This document shows, piece by piece, positions 9,472 through 19,159 of a DNA stretch of 64,000 nt. Positions within the stretch are counted from its first letter, which is position 1. Every line of letters starts with the position of its first letter. Made by a program: the position numbers and the translations under genes. The notes under the pieces are model-generated. The model was not told the DNA's origin. It searched no databases and saw only the letters and a list, made by a program, of their open reading frames with translations. The DNA is taken from the NCBI GenBank assembly GCA_041915365.1, contig JAYSBP010000008.1, forward strand, positions 46,534 through 110,533. The letters are read 5' to 3'. This stretch comes from UBA6016 sp041915365 (GTDB lineage Bacteria > Campylobacterota > Campylobacteria > Campylobacterales > UBA6016).

Positions 9472-10464
9472 TTGCAAGATTGGCTAAAAAAAGTTGACGG
9501 CGCAAAAAGCCTAGACGAACTAGAAGAGATTAGAATAGAAATTTTCGGTAAAAAAGGATTTTTGGCTGCCGAGTTTTTGAGAATGAAAGAGCTCGATGCC
9601 GATGCAAAAAAAGAGCTTGCAAAAGAGTTAAATGAGATAAAAGAAGGGGTTGGCAATGCCCTTGAAACAAAAAAAGAGAAGCTTGCCGCACAGGCTCTTA
9701 AAAAACAGCTTGAAAAAGAGAAGATAGATATAGCTCTGGTTGATACAAAGTCATCGGCAGGCGCTTTACATCCAGTACTTGCGACAATGGATAAGATGAT
9801 AGAGTATTTTATCTCCATGAATTTCTCGGTAGAGACTGGACCTATCGTAGAAAATGATTTTAATAACTTCGAAGCACTAAATCTACCGAAGCACCATCCG
9901 GCAAGAGATATGCAGGATACTTTTTATATGAAAGATTCAATGCTTCTTAGAACACATACTTCAAGTGTGCAGATAAGAACTATGCTATCTCAAAAGCCGC
10001 CTATTCGTATGATAGCCCCTGGTGCCGTATGCAGAAGAGATTATGATCTTACGCACGTGCCGATGTTTCATCAGGTCGAAGGACTTGTGGTAGAAGAGGG
10101 TGACAAGGTGTCGTTCGCAAACCTAAAATCTCTACTTGAAGAGTTTTTAAAGCATATGTTCGGCGATGTCAAAGTGAGATTTCGCCCTAGTTTCTTCCCG
10201 TTTACCGAGCCTTCTGCTGAGGTAGATATATCTTGCGTATTTTGCGGTGGCGATGGATGTAGGGTGTGCAAACACACGGGCTGGCTCGAAGTACTTGGAT
10301 GTGGCATAGTAGATCCTAATGTTTTCGAAGCGGTCGGTTACAAAAATGTCAGCGGATACGCATTTGGACTCGGCGTAGAGAGATTTTCTATGCTACTTAA
10401 TAATACGTCAGATATGAGGTCTCTTTTCGAGGGTGATTTGAGGCTTATGGAGCAATTTGTATGA
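9472..10464 (+). CDS. pheS: Phenylalanine--tRNA ligase alpha subunit
   Basis: Catalytic subunit of the (alphabeta)2 enzyme that charges tRNA-Phe. 330 residues: N-terminal coiled-coil (about 1-85) and class II synthetase core (HHPARDMQDTFYM, RTHTSSVQIRTM, VCRRDYDLTHVPMFHQVEG, and motif 3 GYAFGLGVERFSML). The start is TTG at 9472, with AAGGA about seven bases upstream; an ATG five bases earlier is out of frame and stops after six codons. A CxxC..CxxC cluster (VFCGGDGCRVCKHTG) is seen near residue 265. Overlaps pheT by four bases (ATGA). Confidence 0.96.
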   Translation: MQDWLKKVDGAKSLDELEEIRIEIFGKKGFLAAEFLRMKELDADAKKELAKELNEIKEGVGNALETKKEKLAAQALKKQLEKEKIDIALVDTKSSAGALHPVLATMDKMIEYFISMNFSVETGPIVENDFNNFEALNLPKHHPARDMQDTFYMKDSMLLRTHTSSVQIRTMLSQKPPIRMIAPGAVCRRDYDLTHVPMFHQVEGLVVEEGDKVSFANLKSLLEEFLKHMFGDVKVRFRPSFFPFTEPSAEVDISCVFCGGDGCRVCKHTGWLEVLGCGIVDPNVFEAVGYKNVSGYAFGLGVERFSMLLNNTSDMRSLFEGDLRLMEQFV

Positions 10465-12803
10465 TTTTTACTAGAAGTTGGTTGAGTGAATTTGTTGATA
10501 TTGCAAATATCAAAGACGAGGATATACTAGACACCTTAAACAAAATAGGGCTAGAGGTTGCCGGATATAAAAGAATTGAGCTTCCAAAAGGGGTTGTGGT
10601 CGGCAAGATTATCGATTTTGAAAAACACCCAGATGCAGATAAGCTATCGGTGTGCAAGGTTGATAACGGCAAGACAATACTTGACGTGGTGTGTGGCGCA
10701 AAAAACGTAAAAAAAGGGGCTTATGTCGCCTTGGCAACGATAGGTGCGCACCTACCAAACGACATTGTAATAAAACAAGCCGAACTTAGGGGTGTACAAA
10801 GCTATGGCATGCTTTGTTCGGCTACCGAACTTGGACTACCAAAGCTTAATGATGGGATTATGATATTAGATCACAGCATAGAGAAGTTAAAAATAGGCGA
10901 AGAACTATCAAAGGTAGCCCAGATTGCAGACCCTATTTTCGAAATTGAAATTACACCAAATAGAGGTGATTGTCTGAGTGTGCGCGGTGTAGCCAGAGAG
11001 ATTGCGGCATATTATGGTCTTGAACTAAAAGAGTTTGACGGTAAGAAAATAAAAGAGAGCGAAAAGGGGATAGGGAGAATCATATCTCTTCACTCGCATT
11101 CCAAAACAACAGCGAATGCTACTTTCAGGGTATTTGAAAGACCTGAGGCTTTTGAAGAGGAGAGTTTCCTTGTAGATTACAGGCTCTCTTTGATTGGAGA
11201 AAGTGCAAAAAATAAGCTTGAAAGCCTAAGCATATATGTCTCACATGCAGTTGGGGCAAATTTATCTTTTTTTGGCGAAAGCGCATTTAACAAAACCGAT
11301 GAAAAAATAGATATTCATCTAAACATCGCCGAGAATAAAATGGAAGAGATAAAAGGCAAAGAGAGTGTTCTTGCTATTGGCATCAAACAAAATGAAGCTT
11401 CAAAACCAACACCAGATGATAAAAACATCATAGTTGCAGCCTCCTACATAGCCCCATCTGTTGTATTGGAGCTTCAAAGTGAGATAAAAGAAAAAGATGA
11501 CGCTTTGTATTATAGAAGTTCAAGAGGAAGCGAGCCAGATTTAACCCTTAGCCTAAACTATGCGGCCGAGATGATGTCTATTTATTATGGGTTTGTTTTT
11601 TATGCCGGCTCTGCCGAGGATTTTAAGCCGCTCGGTAGAAACCCTATCAAAGTTGATATAAACAAGATAAACACCATTATAGGTGTATCACTAGACAAAA
11701 ACCACATAGTTAGCCTTCTGAGAAAACTTTACTTTGAAGTTACCGTCAACGCAGAATTTGATAGTTGTGTTGTCGCCGCCCCAAACTTTAGACACGATAT
11801 AGCAAATGTATACGACTTGTCTGAAGAGATAGTGAGGATAAAGGGGATAGATACGATAGAATCAAAACCTCTTGAGATGACAGAGGCGCCTAGGCTAAAC
11901 GAGTCTATAAGAAAATACAGATTTTTGAAAAATATAAGACAAAATGCGGCAACAGTTGGCTTTTTCGAGACTGTTCATTTTATTTTTTCCGATAAAGAGC
12001 TCCAGGCAAAATTTGGTTTTGAATGCCTATCCGAAGGTGCTGATATTGTGAATCCAATAACCTCTGAGCTTAATACGTTAAGGAGTACGCTTCTTATAAA
12101 TCTTCTAAGCTCGGCATCCAAAAATGCAAAAAACTCTCAAAGTAAGATAGCGCTTTTTGAGTCTGGCGTCGTGTTTAATAAAAAAAGGGAGGAGCGAACG
12201 CTTGTCTCTTTTGTGTGGGCAAACGAAATAGAAAATGACTCTATCAAAAATTCAGGGAAGCCAAAAAATATAGACTTCCAATCGTTTGTTTCAAAAATAG
12301 CCGCTATATTCGGCGATGTGGAGCTAGTACCAAGTGAGACAAAGGGGAGCTTCTTGCATCCATACCAAAGCGCTCAAATATTTAAAGACGGCGTGAATAT
12401 AGGTTTTATGGCAAAGCTTCACCCAAAAGCCGAGGAGTTCTTTGGGCTTAAGCAGTGTTTTGTATGCGAAATAGACACGGCAAAACTACCGCAAACAAAT
12501 AAAAAAGCTAGTGAGTTTTCTAAATTCCAAAAAAGCAAAAGAGATTTGAGCCTAGAAGTTCCGGCCGATTTGTCGTATGCGCCTATTAGAAAATGTGTCG
12601 AAGATGTTTCAAACACACTTCTAAAAGCCTTTTATCCTATTGATGTATATAAAGAAAAAGCAAACTCAAAAGAGATGAGCCTAACAATCAGGCTTGAACT
12701 CCAGGCGGATGATAGAACCCTTGAGGAAAAAGACATTGTGGCCGTTACGGCTGAGATTTTAGAGAAGCTAAAGGCAGAGCTCAATATAGGCCTTAAACAG
12801 TGA
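10461..12803 (+). CDS. pheT: Phenylalanine--tRNA ligase beta subunit
   Basis: 780 residues, the usual bacterial PheT length. An N-terminal tRNA-binding (EMAP/OB) domain is visible at about 40-150 (GKIIDFEKHPDADKLSVCKV, GMLCSATELGL), followed by the B3/B4 editing region (FEIEITPNRGDCLSVRGVAREIAAYY), the B5 domain and the C-terminal FDX-ACB anticodon-binding domain (about 690-780; SKFQKSKRDLSLEV, VYKEKANSKEMSLTIRLE). Start overlaps the end of pheS, and its own end overlaps aroA by four bases, so subunit synthesis is translationally coupled. Confidence 0.96.
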   Translation: MIFTRSWLSEFVDIANIKDEDILDTLNKIGLEVAGYKRIELPKGVVVGKIIDFEKHPDADKLSVCKVDNGKTILDVVCGAKNVKKGAYVALATIGAHLPNDIVIKQAELRGVQSYGMLCSATELGLPKLNDGIMILDHSIEKLKIGEELSKVAQIADPIFEIEITPNRGDCLSVRGVAREIAAYYGLELKEFDGKKIKESEKGIGRIISLHSHSKTTANATFRVFERPEAFEEESFLVDYRLSLIGESAKNKLESLSIYVSHAVGANLSFFGESAFNKTDEKIDIHLNIAENKMEEIKGKESVLAIGIKQNEASKPTPDDKNIIVAASYIAPSVVLELQSEIKEKDDALYYRSSRGSEPDLTLSLNYAAEMMSIYYGFVFYAGSAEDFKPLGRNPIKVDINKINTIIGVSLDKNHIVSLLRKLYFEVTVNAEFDSCVVAAPNFRHDIANVYDLSEEIVRIKGIDTIESKPLEMTEAPRLNESIRKYRFLKNIRQNAATVGFFETVHFIFSDKELQAKFGFECLSEGADIVNPITSELNTLRSTLLINLLSSASKNAKNSQSKIALFESGVVFNKKREERTLVSFVWANEIENDSIKNSGKPKNIDFQSFVSKIAAIFGDVELVPSETKGSFLHPYQSAQIFKDGVNIGFMAKLHPKAEEFFGLKQCFVCEIDTAKLPQTNKKASEFSKFQKSKRDLSLEVPADLSYAPIRKCVEDVSNTLLKAFYPIDVYKEKANSKEMSLTIRLELQADDRTLEEKDIVAVTAEILEKLKAELNIGLKQ

Positions 12804-14101
12804 GTAAAGAATTTTCAAAAGGGCTAGAAGTATCGCCGTCTTCAAGATTTGAGCTTGTTATAGAGTCCATTGCAACTGATAAGTCCATCTCTCATAGGTG
12901 TGCAATTTTTTCATTGCTATCCGACAAGCCTTCAAAAATAAAAAACTTTCTAAAAGCTGAAGATACGCTAAATTCTCTCGGGATTGCCGTGGCTCTCGGT
13001 GCGCAGGCGCAGTGGGATGGCGACATGCTGACCATTACTCCGCCGCAAAAGCTGATAGAGCCCTCAGATGTTCTTGATTGCGGCAATTCGGGCACTACTA
13101 TTCGCCTTATGTCTGGTTTTTTAGCTTCCATAGACGGATTTTTTGTGTTAACCGGAGATAAGTACCTAAGACGAAGACCTATGAAAAGAGTAGCCGAGCC
13201 CCTTAGAAGTGCTGGAGCAAAGATAGATGGTAGGGACGGCGGTAATCTAGCTCCGCTTGCCATTAGGGGCGAAAAACTAGACGGCATAACGTACGATAGC
13301 AAGATTTCATCTGCTCAAGTTAAAAGCGCACTGATTTTGGCGGCCCTAAATGCTAAAAATCCATCTGTCATCAGTGAGCCAGAGCTTAGCCGTGACCATA
13401 CTGAAAGGATGCTTGCAGGGATGGGAGCCGACATCAAGGTAGACGGAAAAATATACGTATCTCCGATGACCAAGCCGCTCAATCCTCTTGAGATTAGTGT
13501 TCCATCTGACCCGTCAAGCGCATTTTTCTTTGCCGTTGCCGCCGCTATTACGGAAGGTTCCAAGATTACACTCAAAAACCTAACGTTAAACCCAACCAGA
13601 ATAGAGGCTTTTGAAATCCTAAAAAAGATGGGTGCGAAGGTTGAGTTTATTGAGAAAGAAAACATATACGAACCGATAGGTGACATTGTAGTTGAAGGGG
13701 CAAGACTGCATGCCGTAGAGGTTGACGAAAATATCTCTTGGCTGATAGATGAGCTTCCGGCTCTCTCTATTGCTATGGCAGTTGCCGATGGTGAGAGTGT
13801 TGTAAAAAATGCAAAAGAGCTAAGAGTCAAAGAGTCGGATAGAATAACAACGGTGATGACAAATCTAAAGGCTTTTGGAATAGAGTGTGAAGAGTTCGAG
13901 GATGGCTACAAAATAAAGGGCGGCGAGCTCAAATGTGCACATGTAACCAGTTTTGGAGACCATAGGCTTGCTATGAGCTTTGCGATAGCTTCTATAAAAT
14001 GCGGCGGTAAGATAGACGGTTTTGAGGCCGTATCGACATCTTTCCCGAACTTTGTTGAGTTGTTATCAAAAATCACGGAAGTAAGAGAGTATGCAATATA
14101 A
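12800..14101 (+). CDS. aroA: 3-phosphoshikimate 1-carboxyvinyltransferase (EPSP synthase)
   Basis: Condenses shikimate-3-phosphate with PEP in the shikimate pathway. 433 residues with the N-terminal SIATDKSISHR segment (the first substrate-binding Lys), DCGNSGTTIRLMSG at D93 onward, GDKYLRRRPM, SAQVKSALILAAL, and the C-terminal VKESDRI and FGDHRLAMSFAIA motifs. The start is GTG inside the GTGA overlap with the pheT stop. The gene overlaps ispH by eleven bases. A normal complete member of the family. Confidence 0.96.
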   Translation: MSKEFSKGLEVSPSSRFELVIESIATDKSISHRCAIFSLLSDKPSKIKNFLKAEDTLNSLGIAVALGAQAQWDGDMLTITPPQKLIEPSDVLDCGNSGTTIRLMSGFLASIDGFFVLTGDKYLRRRPMKRVAEPLRSAGAKIDGRDGGNLAPLAIRGEKLDGITYDSKISSAQVKSALILAALNAKNPSVISEPELSRDHTERMLAGMGADIKVDGKIYVSPMTKPLNPLEISVPSDPSSAFFFAVAAAITEGSKITLKNLTLNPTRIEAFEILKKMGAKVEFIEKENIYEPIGDIVVEGARLHAVEVDENISWLIDELPALSIAMAVADGESVVKNAKELRVKESDRITTVMTNLKAFGIECEEFEDGYKIKGGELKCAHVTSFGDHRLAMSFAIASIKCGGKIDGFEAVSTSFPNFVELLSKITEVREYAI

Positions 14102-14921
14102 ACTTGCCTCAAGCTACGGTTTTTGCTTTGGCGTCAAAAGGGCGATAAAAATAGCTGAAAATACGCCGCATAGCGTGACATACGGACCACTTATACATAA
14201 TAAAATGGAAATCAATAGACTCAAAAATAGTTTTGGCGTGGGTCTGACTGAAGATTTTAATGAGCTAAAACAAGAAAATACCGTAGTAATCAGAACGCAC
14301 GGTATCCAAAAGCACGAACTTGACAAGCTAAAAGATAGTAGCTTTAACGTTGTTGATGCCACTTGTCCTTATGTGACGAAACCGCAAGAGATATGTCAAA
14401 AAATGAGTGCCGAAGGGTATGATATAGTTATATTTGGTGACCGTGACCACCCTGAAGTCAAGGGTGTTATGAGCTACGCCGACGATATGAATAGGGTATT
14501 TGTTGTCATAGACAAAACTGAGCTTGCTGGGCTAAAACTCAAAGACAAAATAGCGGTTGTCTCCCAAACGACTAGAAAATTTGCGGAATTTATGGATGTC
14601 GTACAAACGCTACTTGCATCATCTAAAGAAGTAAGGGTGTTTAATACAATTTGTAATGCTACTGGAGAAAATCAAGAGGCGGCGGACGAGCTATCAAAAG
14701 AGGCGGATATTATGCTCGTTGTCGGAGGGAAAAACTCGTCAAATACGAAGCAGCTTCTTGAGATATGCAAAGCAAATTGCAATGATAGTTACTTGGTTGA
14801 GAGTGCGGAAGACATTGAAAATGTGTGGTTTGAAAATAAAAATTTATGTGGAATTAGTGCAGGGGCTTCCACTCCGGACTGGGTAATATCTGATGTAGTC
14901 GATAGAGTCAGGAATATTTAA
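14091..14921 (+). CDS. ispH: 4-hydroxy-3-methylbut-2-enyl diphosphate reductase
   Basis: Last enzyme of the MEP isoprenoid pathway, a [4Fe-4S] protein making IPP and DMAPP. 276 residues. The three conserved cluster-binding cysteines are visible at C12 (GFCFGVKRAI), C92 (DATCPYVTKPQ) and C188 (NTICNATGENQEAA). The HGI segment (RTHGIQKHEL), the HPEVKGVMSY loop and the C-terminal GISAGASTPDWVI are all present. Translation is coupled to aroA by an 11-base overlap. In Campylobacterota ispH is commonly followed by rpsA, as here. Confidence 0.96.
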   Translation: MQYKLASSYGFCFGVKRAIKIAENTPHSVTYGPLIHNKMEINRLKNSFGVGLTEDFNELKQENTVVIRTHGIQKHELDKLKDSSFNVVDATCPYVTKPQEICQKMSAEGYDIVIFGDRDHPEVKGVMSYADDMNRVFVVIDKTELAGLKLKDKIAVVSQTTRKFAEFMDVVQTLLASSKEVRVFNTICNATGENQEAADELSKEADIMLVVGGKNSSNTKQLLEICKANCNDSYLVESAEDIENVWFENKNLCGISAGASTPDWVISDVVDRVRNI

Positions 14922-14936
14922 GTAAACTAAAGCAAT

Positions 14937-14942
14937 TATAAA
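14937..14942 (+). promoter_or_regulatory. Candidate -10 box upstream of rpsA
   Basis: The 46-base gap between ispH and rpsA is A-rich and contains TATAAA at 14937-14942, 25 bases before the rpsA start, followed by an AAAGGAA ribosome-binding site. It could give rpsA its own transcript in addition to read-through from the pheS operon. The spacing is short, so this is a weak call. Confidence 0.3.
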
Positions 14943-14967
14943 CAAAAAACAAACAAAAGGAATACGT

Positions 14968-16638
14968 ATGATTCATGGGCCGGTAGGTTTCGAGGAAACG
15001 GACGAAGAAGAAGATTTTGCAAAGCTTCTTGAAGAGTCTTTTAGGAATGAAAAAAAAGAGCGTGTAATAGACGGGACGATTGTTGAGATAAAAGACGACT
15101 ATGTGGCTGTATCTGTGGGCGAAAAGATAGACGGAAGGTTGCCGATATCTGAGATTACTGCGGCTGACGGCACATTGAAGTTCAAAGTGGGGGATAAAAT
15201 TCCAGTAGCGATATCGGGTCACAAAGGTGAAAGACCGATGATTTCTTACAAGAACGCAATAAAAAAAGAGCTTCAAGCCGCTTTTGTAGAAGCCAATAAA
15301 GACTATGAAGAGAGAGAAATAATAGTTGAAGGCAAAATAGTTAGAAAAAACAAGGGTGGTTTTATCGTAGAAAATGATGAGGGTGTTGAGTTTTTTATGC
15401 CAAATTCACTAGCTCTTATCAAACAAGACGAGGCGGGCGTAGTCGGCAAGAGAATAACTGCCGCAATCGTAAAAATAGACGATGCTAACGGCTCTATAGT
15501 ACTATCAAGAAAAAAACTACTAAACGACAAGAGAAAAGCAAAAAGAGAGGTTGTCAAAAAACTTGTTGATGACGGCGAGATAGTAGAGGGTATAGTAAAA
15601 AAGATAGCAAGCTACGGTATGTTTGTTGAAGTTGACGGTGTTGACGGACTTGTTCATTATAATGAGATAAGCTTCAAAGGCCCGGTAAATCCAGCTACGC
15701 TTTATAACATAGGCGATAAGGTTAAAGTAAAAGCAGTCAACTATGACAAAGACAAAAAGCACCTTTCTTTTTCCATCAAGGCGGCGACACAAGATCCTTG
15801 GGAAGACATCAAAAACGAGCTTGAAGTTGGAGATGCAGTAAAGGCTGTAGTCTCAAACATAGAAACATACGGTGCATTCCTTGACATAGGCAACGACATA
15901 GAGGGTTTCCTTCACATATCTGAAATCTCTTGGCAAAAAAACATCAAACATCCAAGTGAGGTTTTGAGTGTCGGACAAGAGATTAACGCTGAGATTATCG
16001 AGCTAAATATACAGTCAAGAAGACTCAGATTATCTGCAAAAAGACTTCTTCCAAAGCCGTTTGATAAGTTTGTTTCAACGCATCAAGTCGGACAAAGCGT
16101 TAAAGGGGTTGTGACTTCGACAACCGATTTTGGCGCATTTGTAAAAATAGGGGAAGTGGAAGGACTGCTTCACAATGAAGATGCCTCTTGGTTTAGGGAT
16201 GAAAAATGCAAAGACAAGCTAAAAGCCGGAGATGAGCTAGAGGTCAAAATAATCAAAATAGACCCAGAAAAAGAGAAAGTATCTCTAAGCCTCAAAGAGC
16301 TTCAAGAGAGTCCGATAAAAGCTTATGCAAAAGCACACAAAATCGGTGATAGCGTAATCGGCAAGATAAGGGACATTAAAGAGTTTGGTGTTTTTGTAGA
16401 GTTAGCTAGAGGTGTTGACGGTCTTATTAGGACGGAAGATTTGTATCCGAAAAAAGCTGCCGAGCTGGCTGTCGGCGATGAAATAGAAGCATCGCTTGTT
16501 ATGCTCGATGAAGGCAAGATACGACTATCTGTGAAAAAAATACAAAAAGACAAAGAGAAAGAAGCCCTTAAAGAGGTTAATAAAAATAGCGACGAAAGCT
16601 CATTTAACGAATCTTTGAGAGAGCAGCTAAAAAGCTAG
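14968..16638 (+). CDS. rpsA: 30S ribosomal protein S1
   Basis: Binds mRNA on the small ribosomal subunit. 556 residues with six S1 (OB-fold) domains at roughly 30-100, 108-180, 198-265, 283-352, 370-435 and 453-520; the best conserved units read GIVKKIASYGMFVEVDGVDGLVH and similar, split here as GDAVKAVVSNIETYGAFLDI and GKIRDIKEFGVFVEL. Strong AAAGGAATACGT leader before the ATG. The place between ispH and serA matches the known gene order in the phylum. Confidence 0.96.
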   Translation: MIHGPVGFEETDEEEDFAKLLEESFRNEKKERVIDGTIVEIKDDYVAVSVGEKIDGRLPISEITAADGTLKFKVGDKIPVAISGHKGERPMISYKNAIKKELQAAFVEANKDYEEREIIVEGKIVRKNKGGFIVENDEGVEFFMPNSLALIKQDEAGVVGKRITAAIVKIDDANGSIVLSRKKLLNDKRKAKREVVKKLVDDGEIVEGIVKKIASYGMFVEVDGVDGLVHYNEISFKGPVNPATLYNIGDKVKVKAVNYDKDKKHLSFSIKAATQDPWEDIKNELEVGDAVKAVVSNIETYGAFLDIGNDIEGFLHISEISWQKNIKHPSEVLSVGQEINAEIIELNIQSRRLRLSAKRLLPKPFDKFVSTHQVGQSVKGVVTSTTDFGAFVKIGEVEGLLHNEDASWFRDEKCKDKLKAGDELEVKIIKIDPEKEKVSLSLKELQESPIKAYAKAHKIGDSVIGKIRDIKEFGVFVELARGVDGLIRTEDLYPKKAAELAVGDEIEASLVMLDEGKIRLSVKKIQKDKEKEALKEVNKNSDESSFNESLREQLKS

Positions 16639-16648
16639 TTTTTAGCAA

Positions 16649-17098
16649 ATGAAAAATCCGAAAGTTTGGCTAACCGCATGGGGTCTCCTCTTTGCGGGGG
16701 GCGCAGTCGGCGCATACTTCTACATAAAGATCTCCTCAACCCCAGAGTTTTCTATCATATCCTCAAAAAAAAGTGATACCGGACTCATAGAAGGCGGAGC
16801 GCAAAAAAGTTGGTTTGAGAGAATATCTGAAAAAGAGGCTACGGATTTGTATCCCGCTACGGAGATAGCTTTTAATGTAGATATGGGCGAGCCAAAAGAA
16901 GAGGGTAAAGAGTTTTACTATATACTTTCAATCTCAAAACTTAGCGATGAAAAATTTAGAATCGTTGAAAAAAGATTGAACGATTTGAGGGTTTTGTACA
17001 GCGTTAAAAAAGATGGAGACGGCTACAACATTAACATCTCCTTCAAAGATAAGCTATCTATGCAAAAACTAGCCGAAGAGCTAAAGAACTCGCTTTAA
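16649..17098 (+). CDS. Single-TM membrane-anchored protein of unknown function
   Basis: 149 residues: an N-terminal transmembrane helix (about 6-27, WLTAWGLLFAGGAVGAYFYI) and a charged C-terminal domain that should lie outside the cytoplasm. I do not recognise a family. It begins ten bases after rpsA and ends 27 bases before serA, and H. pylori has a gene of unknown function (HP0398) at the same place, so it is probably a conserved lineage-specific gene. No catalytic motif is evident. Confidence 0.75.
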   Translation: MKNPKVWLTAWGLLFAGGAVGAYFYIKISSTPEFSIISSKKSDTGLIEGGAQKSWFERISEKEATDLYPATEIAFNVDMGEPKEEGKEFYYILSISKLSDEKFRIVEKRLNDLRVLYSVKKDGDGYNINISFKDKLSMQKLAEELKNSL

Positions 17099-17125
17099 AC
17101 AAAAAGTTTTCAAGGAATGGAAAAG

Positions 17126-18709
17126 ATGGTAAAAATTGTCGTATGCGACCACATACACCAAAAAGGGCTTGAGATACTCGAAAATGCCAAAGACATTGAG
17201 TATGTAAATATTGCAAATGAGCCAAAATCTAAAATACCGGAGCTTGTCGGCGATGCAGATGTCGTAGTAACAAGAAGTCCGACGGATGTTGATACAAAGT
17301 TTTTGGCTGGTGCTCATAAGCTAAAGGCACTAATAAGAGCTGGCGTCGGTGTGGACAATGTTGACATAGAGTCTTGTAGCAAAAAAGGGGTAATCGTCAT
17401 GAATGTCCCTACGGCCAATACCATAGCCGCTGTTGAACTTACGATGGCGCATATGCTAAGCTGTATGAGAGCATTTCCTTATGCCCACTCTCAACTAAAA
17501 GATAAGAGAATTTGGAAAAGAGAAGATTGGTATGGAAAAGAGCTTTACGGTAAGAAGCTTGGCGTTATAGGTTTTGGAAATATCGGTAGTAGAGTGGCTA
17601 CAAGAGCCGCCGCCTTTGGTATGGATGTCGTAACCTACGACCCATATATCAAACCTACAAAAGCTACTGACCTTGGGATAGCGTATACGACAAGCTTTGA
17701 CGATATATTGGCTTGCGATATTATCACTATACATACGCCAAAAAACAAAGAAACAATCAATATGATAACGGCTAAAGAGATAGCCAAAATGAAAGACGGC
17801 GTAATACTAATCAACTGTGCAAGAGGTGGCTTGTATAATGAGCAGGATCTATATGATGGTCTAAAATCTAAAAAGATAGCTTTTGCTGGTATGGACGTAT
17901 TTAATAAAGAGCCGGCAACTGATCATCCATTCCTTGACCTTGACAATATATGTGTTACGGCTCACCTTGGGGCAAATACTCTTGAGTCTCAAGAAAAAAT
18001 AGCCACAGAGGCTGCAACGAATGCACTTCAGGCGGCTCGTGGAATAGCGTATCCAAATGCTCTAAATCTTCCAGTAAAAGTGAGTGAGGTTCCAGAGTTT
18101 GCACTCGGTTTCTTGGAGCTTGCACAAAAAATGGCATTTTTGGCATCGCAGATCAACAAAGGTGCTATTGAATCTATTAAAGTAACCGCAGAAGGCGAAG
18201 TTGCTACATATCTTGAGCCTCTAGCTACTTTTGCAATAGTCGGTGCGGCTACTCAGTCCGTAGGCGAAAACGTGAATTATGTAAATGCGTCATTTTTGAT
18301 GAAAGAAATGGGTGTTGAAGTCCTTACAAAAGAGGAAAAAAATACTAGTGGCTATAAAAATAAAATAGGCGTCAAGCTAACAACGGCTGGCGGCAACACA
18401 ACAACTATTTGTGGTACTATGTTTGACGAAAACACGGCTAGGGTTATGAATATTAACGGTTTTGAGGTTGACGTAGAACCGAAGGGTAAAATGATATTCT
18501 TTAAAAACTCAGATGTTCCGGGTGTTATTGGAGAAGTAGGGGCAATTCTTGCAAAAAATAACATCAACATAGCCGACTTTAGGCTTGGTAGAAATCAAAA
18601 CAAAGAGGCTCTTGCAGTTATCATTGTGGATAACGATATCACGAGCGATGTTTTATCTGAGCTTGGGAAAATCAAAGCTGCAATTAGCGTAACATACGCA
18701 GAAATCTAA
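17126..18709 (+). CDS. serA: D-3-phosphoglycerate dehydrogenase
   Basis: First step of serine synthesis, oxidising 3-phosphoglycerate with NAD+. 527 residues, i.e. the long form: substrate/NAD domains (GVIGFGNIGSRVA is the Rossmann glycine motif), an intervening (ASB-like) domain and a C-terminal ACT domain (about 450-527, VPGVIGEVGAILAKNNINIA) where serine may bind for feedback. Catalytic R233 (NCARGG) and H280 (TAHLGANT) are in place. An ATG at 17117 directly touches the AAGGA site, whereas the in-frame ATG at 17126 is nine bases from it and begins MVKIVVCD, so the later one is chosen. Confidence 0.95.
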   Translation: MVKIVVCDHIHQKGLEILENAKDIEYVNIANEPKSKIPELVGDADVVVTRSPTDVDTKFLAGAHKLKALIRAGVGVDNVDIESCSKKGVIVMNVPTANTIAAVELTMAHMLSCMRAFPYAHSQLKDKRIWKREDWYGKELYGKKLGVIGFGNIGSRVATRAAAFGMDVVTYDPYIKPTKATDLGIAYTTSFDDILACDIITIHTPKNKETINMITAKEIAKMKDGVILINCARGGLYNEQDLYDGLKSKKIAFAGMDVFNKEPATDHPFLDLDNICVTAHLGANTLESQEKIATEAATNALQAARGIAYPNALNLPVKVSEVPEFALGFLELAQKMAFLASQINKGAIESIKVTAEGEVATYLEPLATFAIVGAATQSVGENVNYVNASFLMKEMGVEVLTKEEKNTSGYKNKIGVKLTTAGGNTTTICGTMFDENTARVMNINGFEVDVEPKGKMIFFKNSDVPGVIGEVGAILAKNNINIADFRLGRNQNKEALAVIIVDNDITSDVLSELGKIKAAISVTYAEI

Positions 18710-18723
18710 CTCTCTATTTTTAT

Positions 18724-18747
18724 CGTAGTCGCCCGAGAGCGGCTACG
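18724..18747. terminator. Hairpin in the convergent gap after serA
   Basis: CGTAGTCGC-CCGAGA-GCGGCTACG forms a nine-base-pair stem (one G-U) with a six-base loop between serA (plus, ends 18709) and the minus-strand gene ending at 18757. There is no long U-tract on the plus strand, so it may act as a processing or weak terminator structure for both convergent transcripts. Confidence 0.45.
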
Positions 18748-18756
18748 GCTCATTCT

Positions 18757-19149
18757 CTAATCCGCCAAAAACTTTTCGAACAAACGCCTAAGTATCAATC
18801 CTTCTTTCGGTTTTGACTTGCTCTTTGTCTGCTCTTCTAGGTTTATAATTTCCTCTTTTGACAAGTTAAAATATATTACGCTGACGGCGGCTTCAAACTC
18901 TTGTTCGGCAAGCTTTTTTGTGAGATTTATTTTGCCTATACTGATAGAGAGTGGCTTATTTTCTTCATCTTCTGTGCCATACTCCTCAAATACCCTTATA
19001 AGCCCCATAAAACTGGTGTAAAAATCAACAATAAAAGCTATTTGCTCATCTGCGGAATAGTGTGCCTTTTGTCTAAAAAAAGGGCCGGCTTCATCTATAT
19101 ATTCTTTGAACTTTTGGTATTTTTTTTTGAATTCGTCGTAGTTTTGCAT
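18757..19149 (-). CDS. Conserved-looking small cytosolic protein, unknown
   Basis: 130 residues, highly charged, predicted mostly helical, no signal peptide or membrane segment. I do not recognise a family. The N-terminal part (FKKKYQKFKEYIDEAGPFF) and the acidic middle look like a soluble helical domain. It lies ten bases downstream of the M3 peptidase gene on the same strand, so it is probably co-transcribed with it. Codon use resembles the neighbours. Confidence 0.65.
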   Translation of the reverse strand: MQNYDEFKKKYQKFKEYIDEAGPFFRQKAHYSADEQIAFIVDFYTSFMGLIRVFEEYGTEDEENKPLSISIGKINLTKKLAEQEFEAAVSVIYFNLSKEEIINLEEQTKSKSKPKEGLILRRLFEKFLAD

Positions 19150-19159
19150 ACCTTTGCTC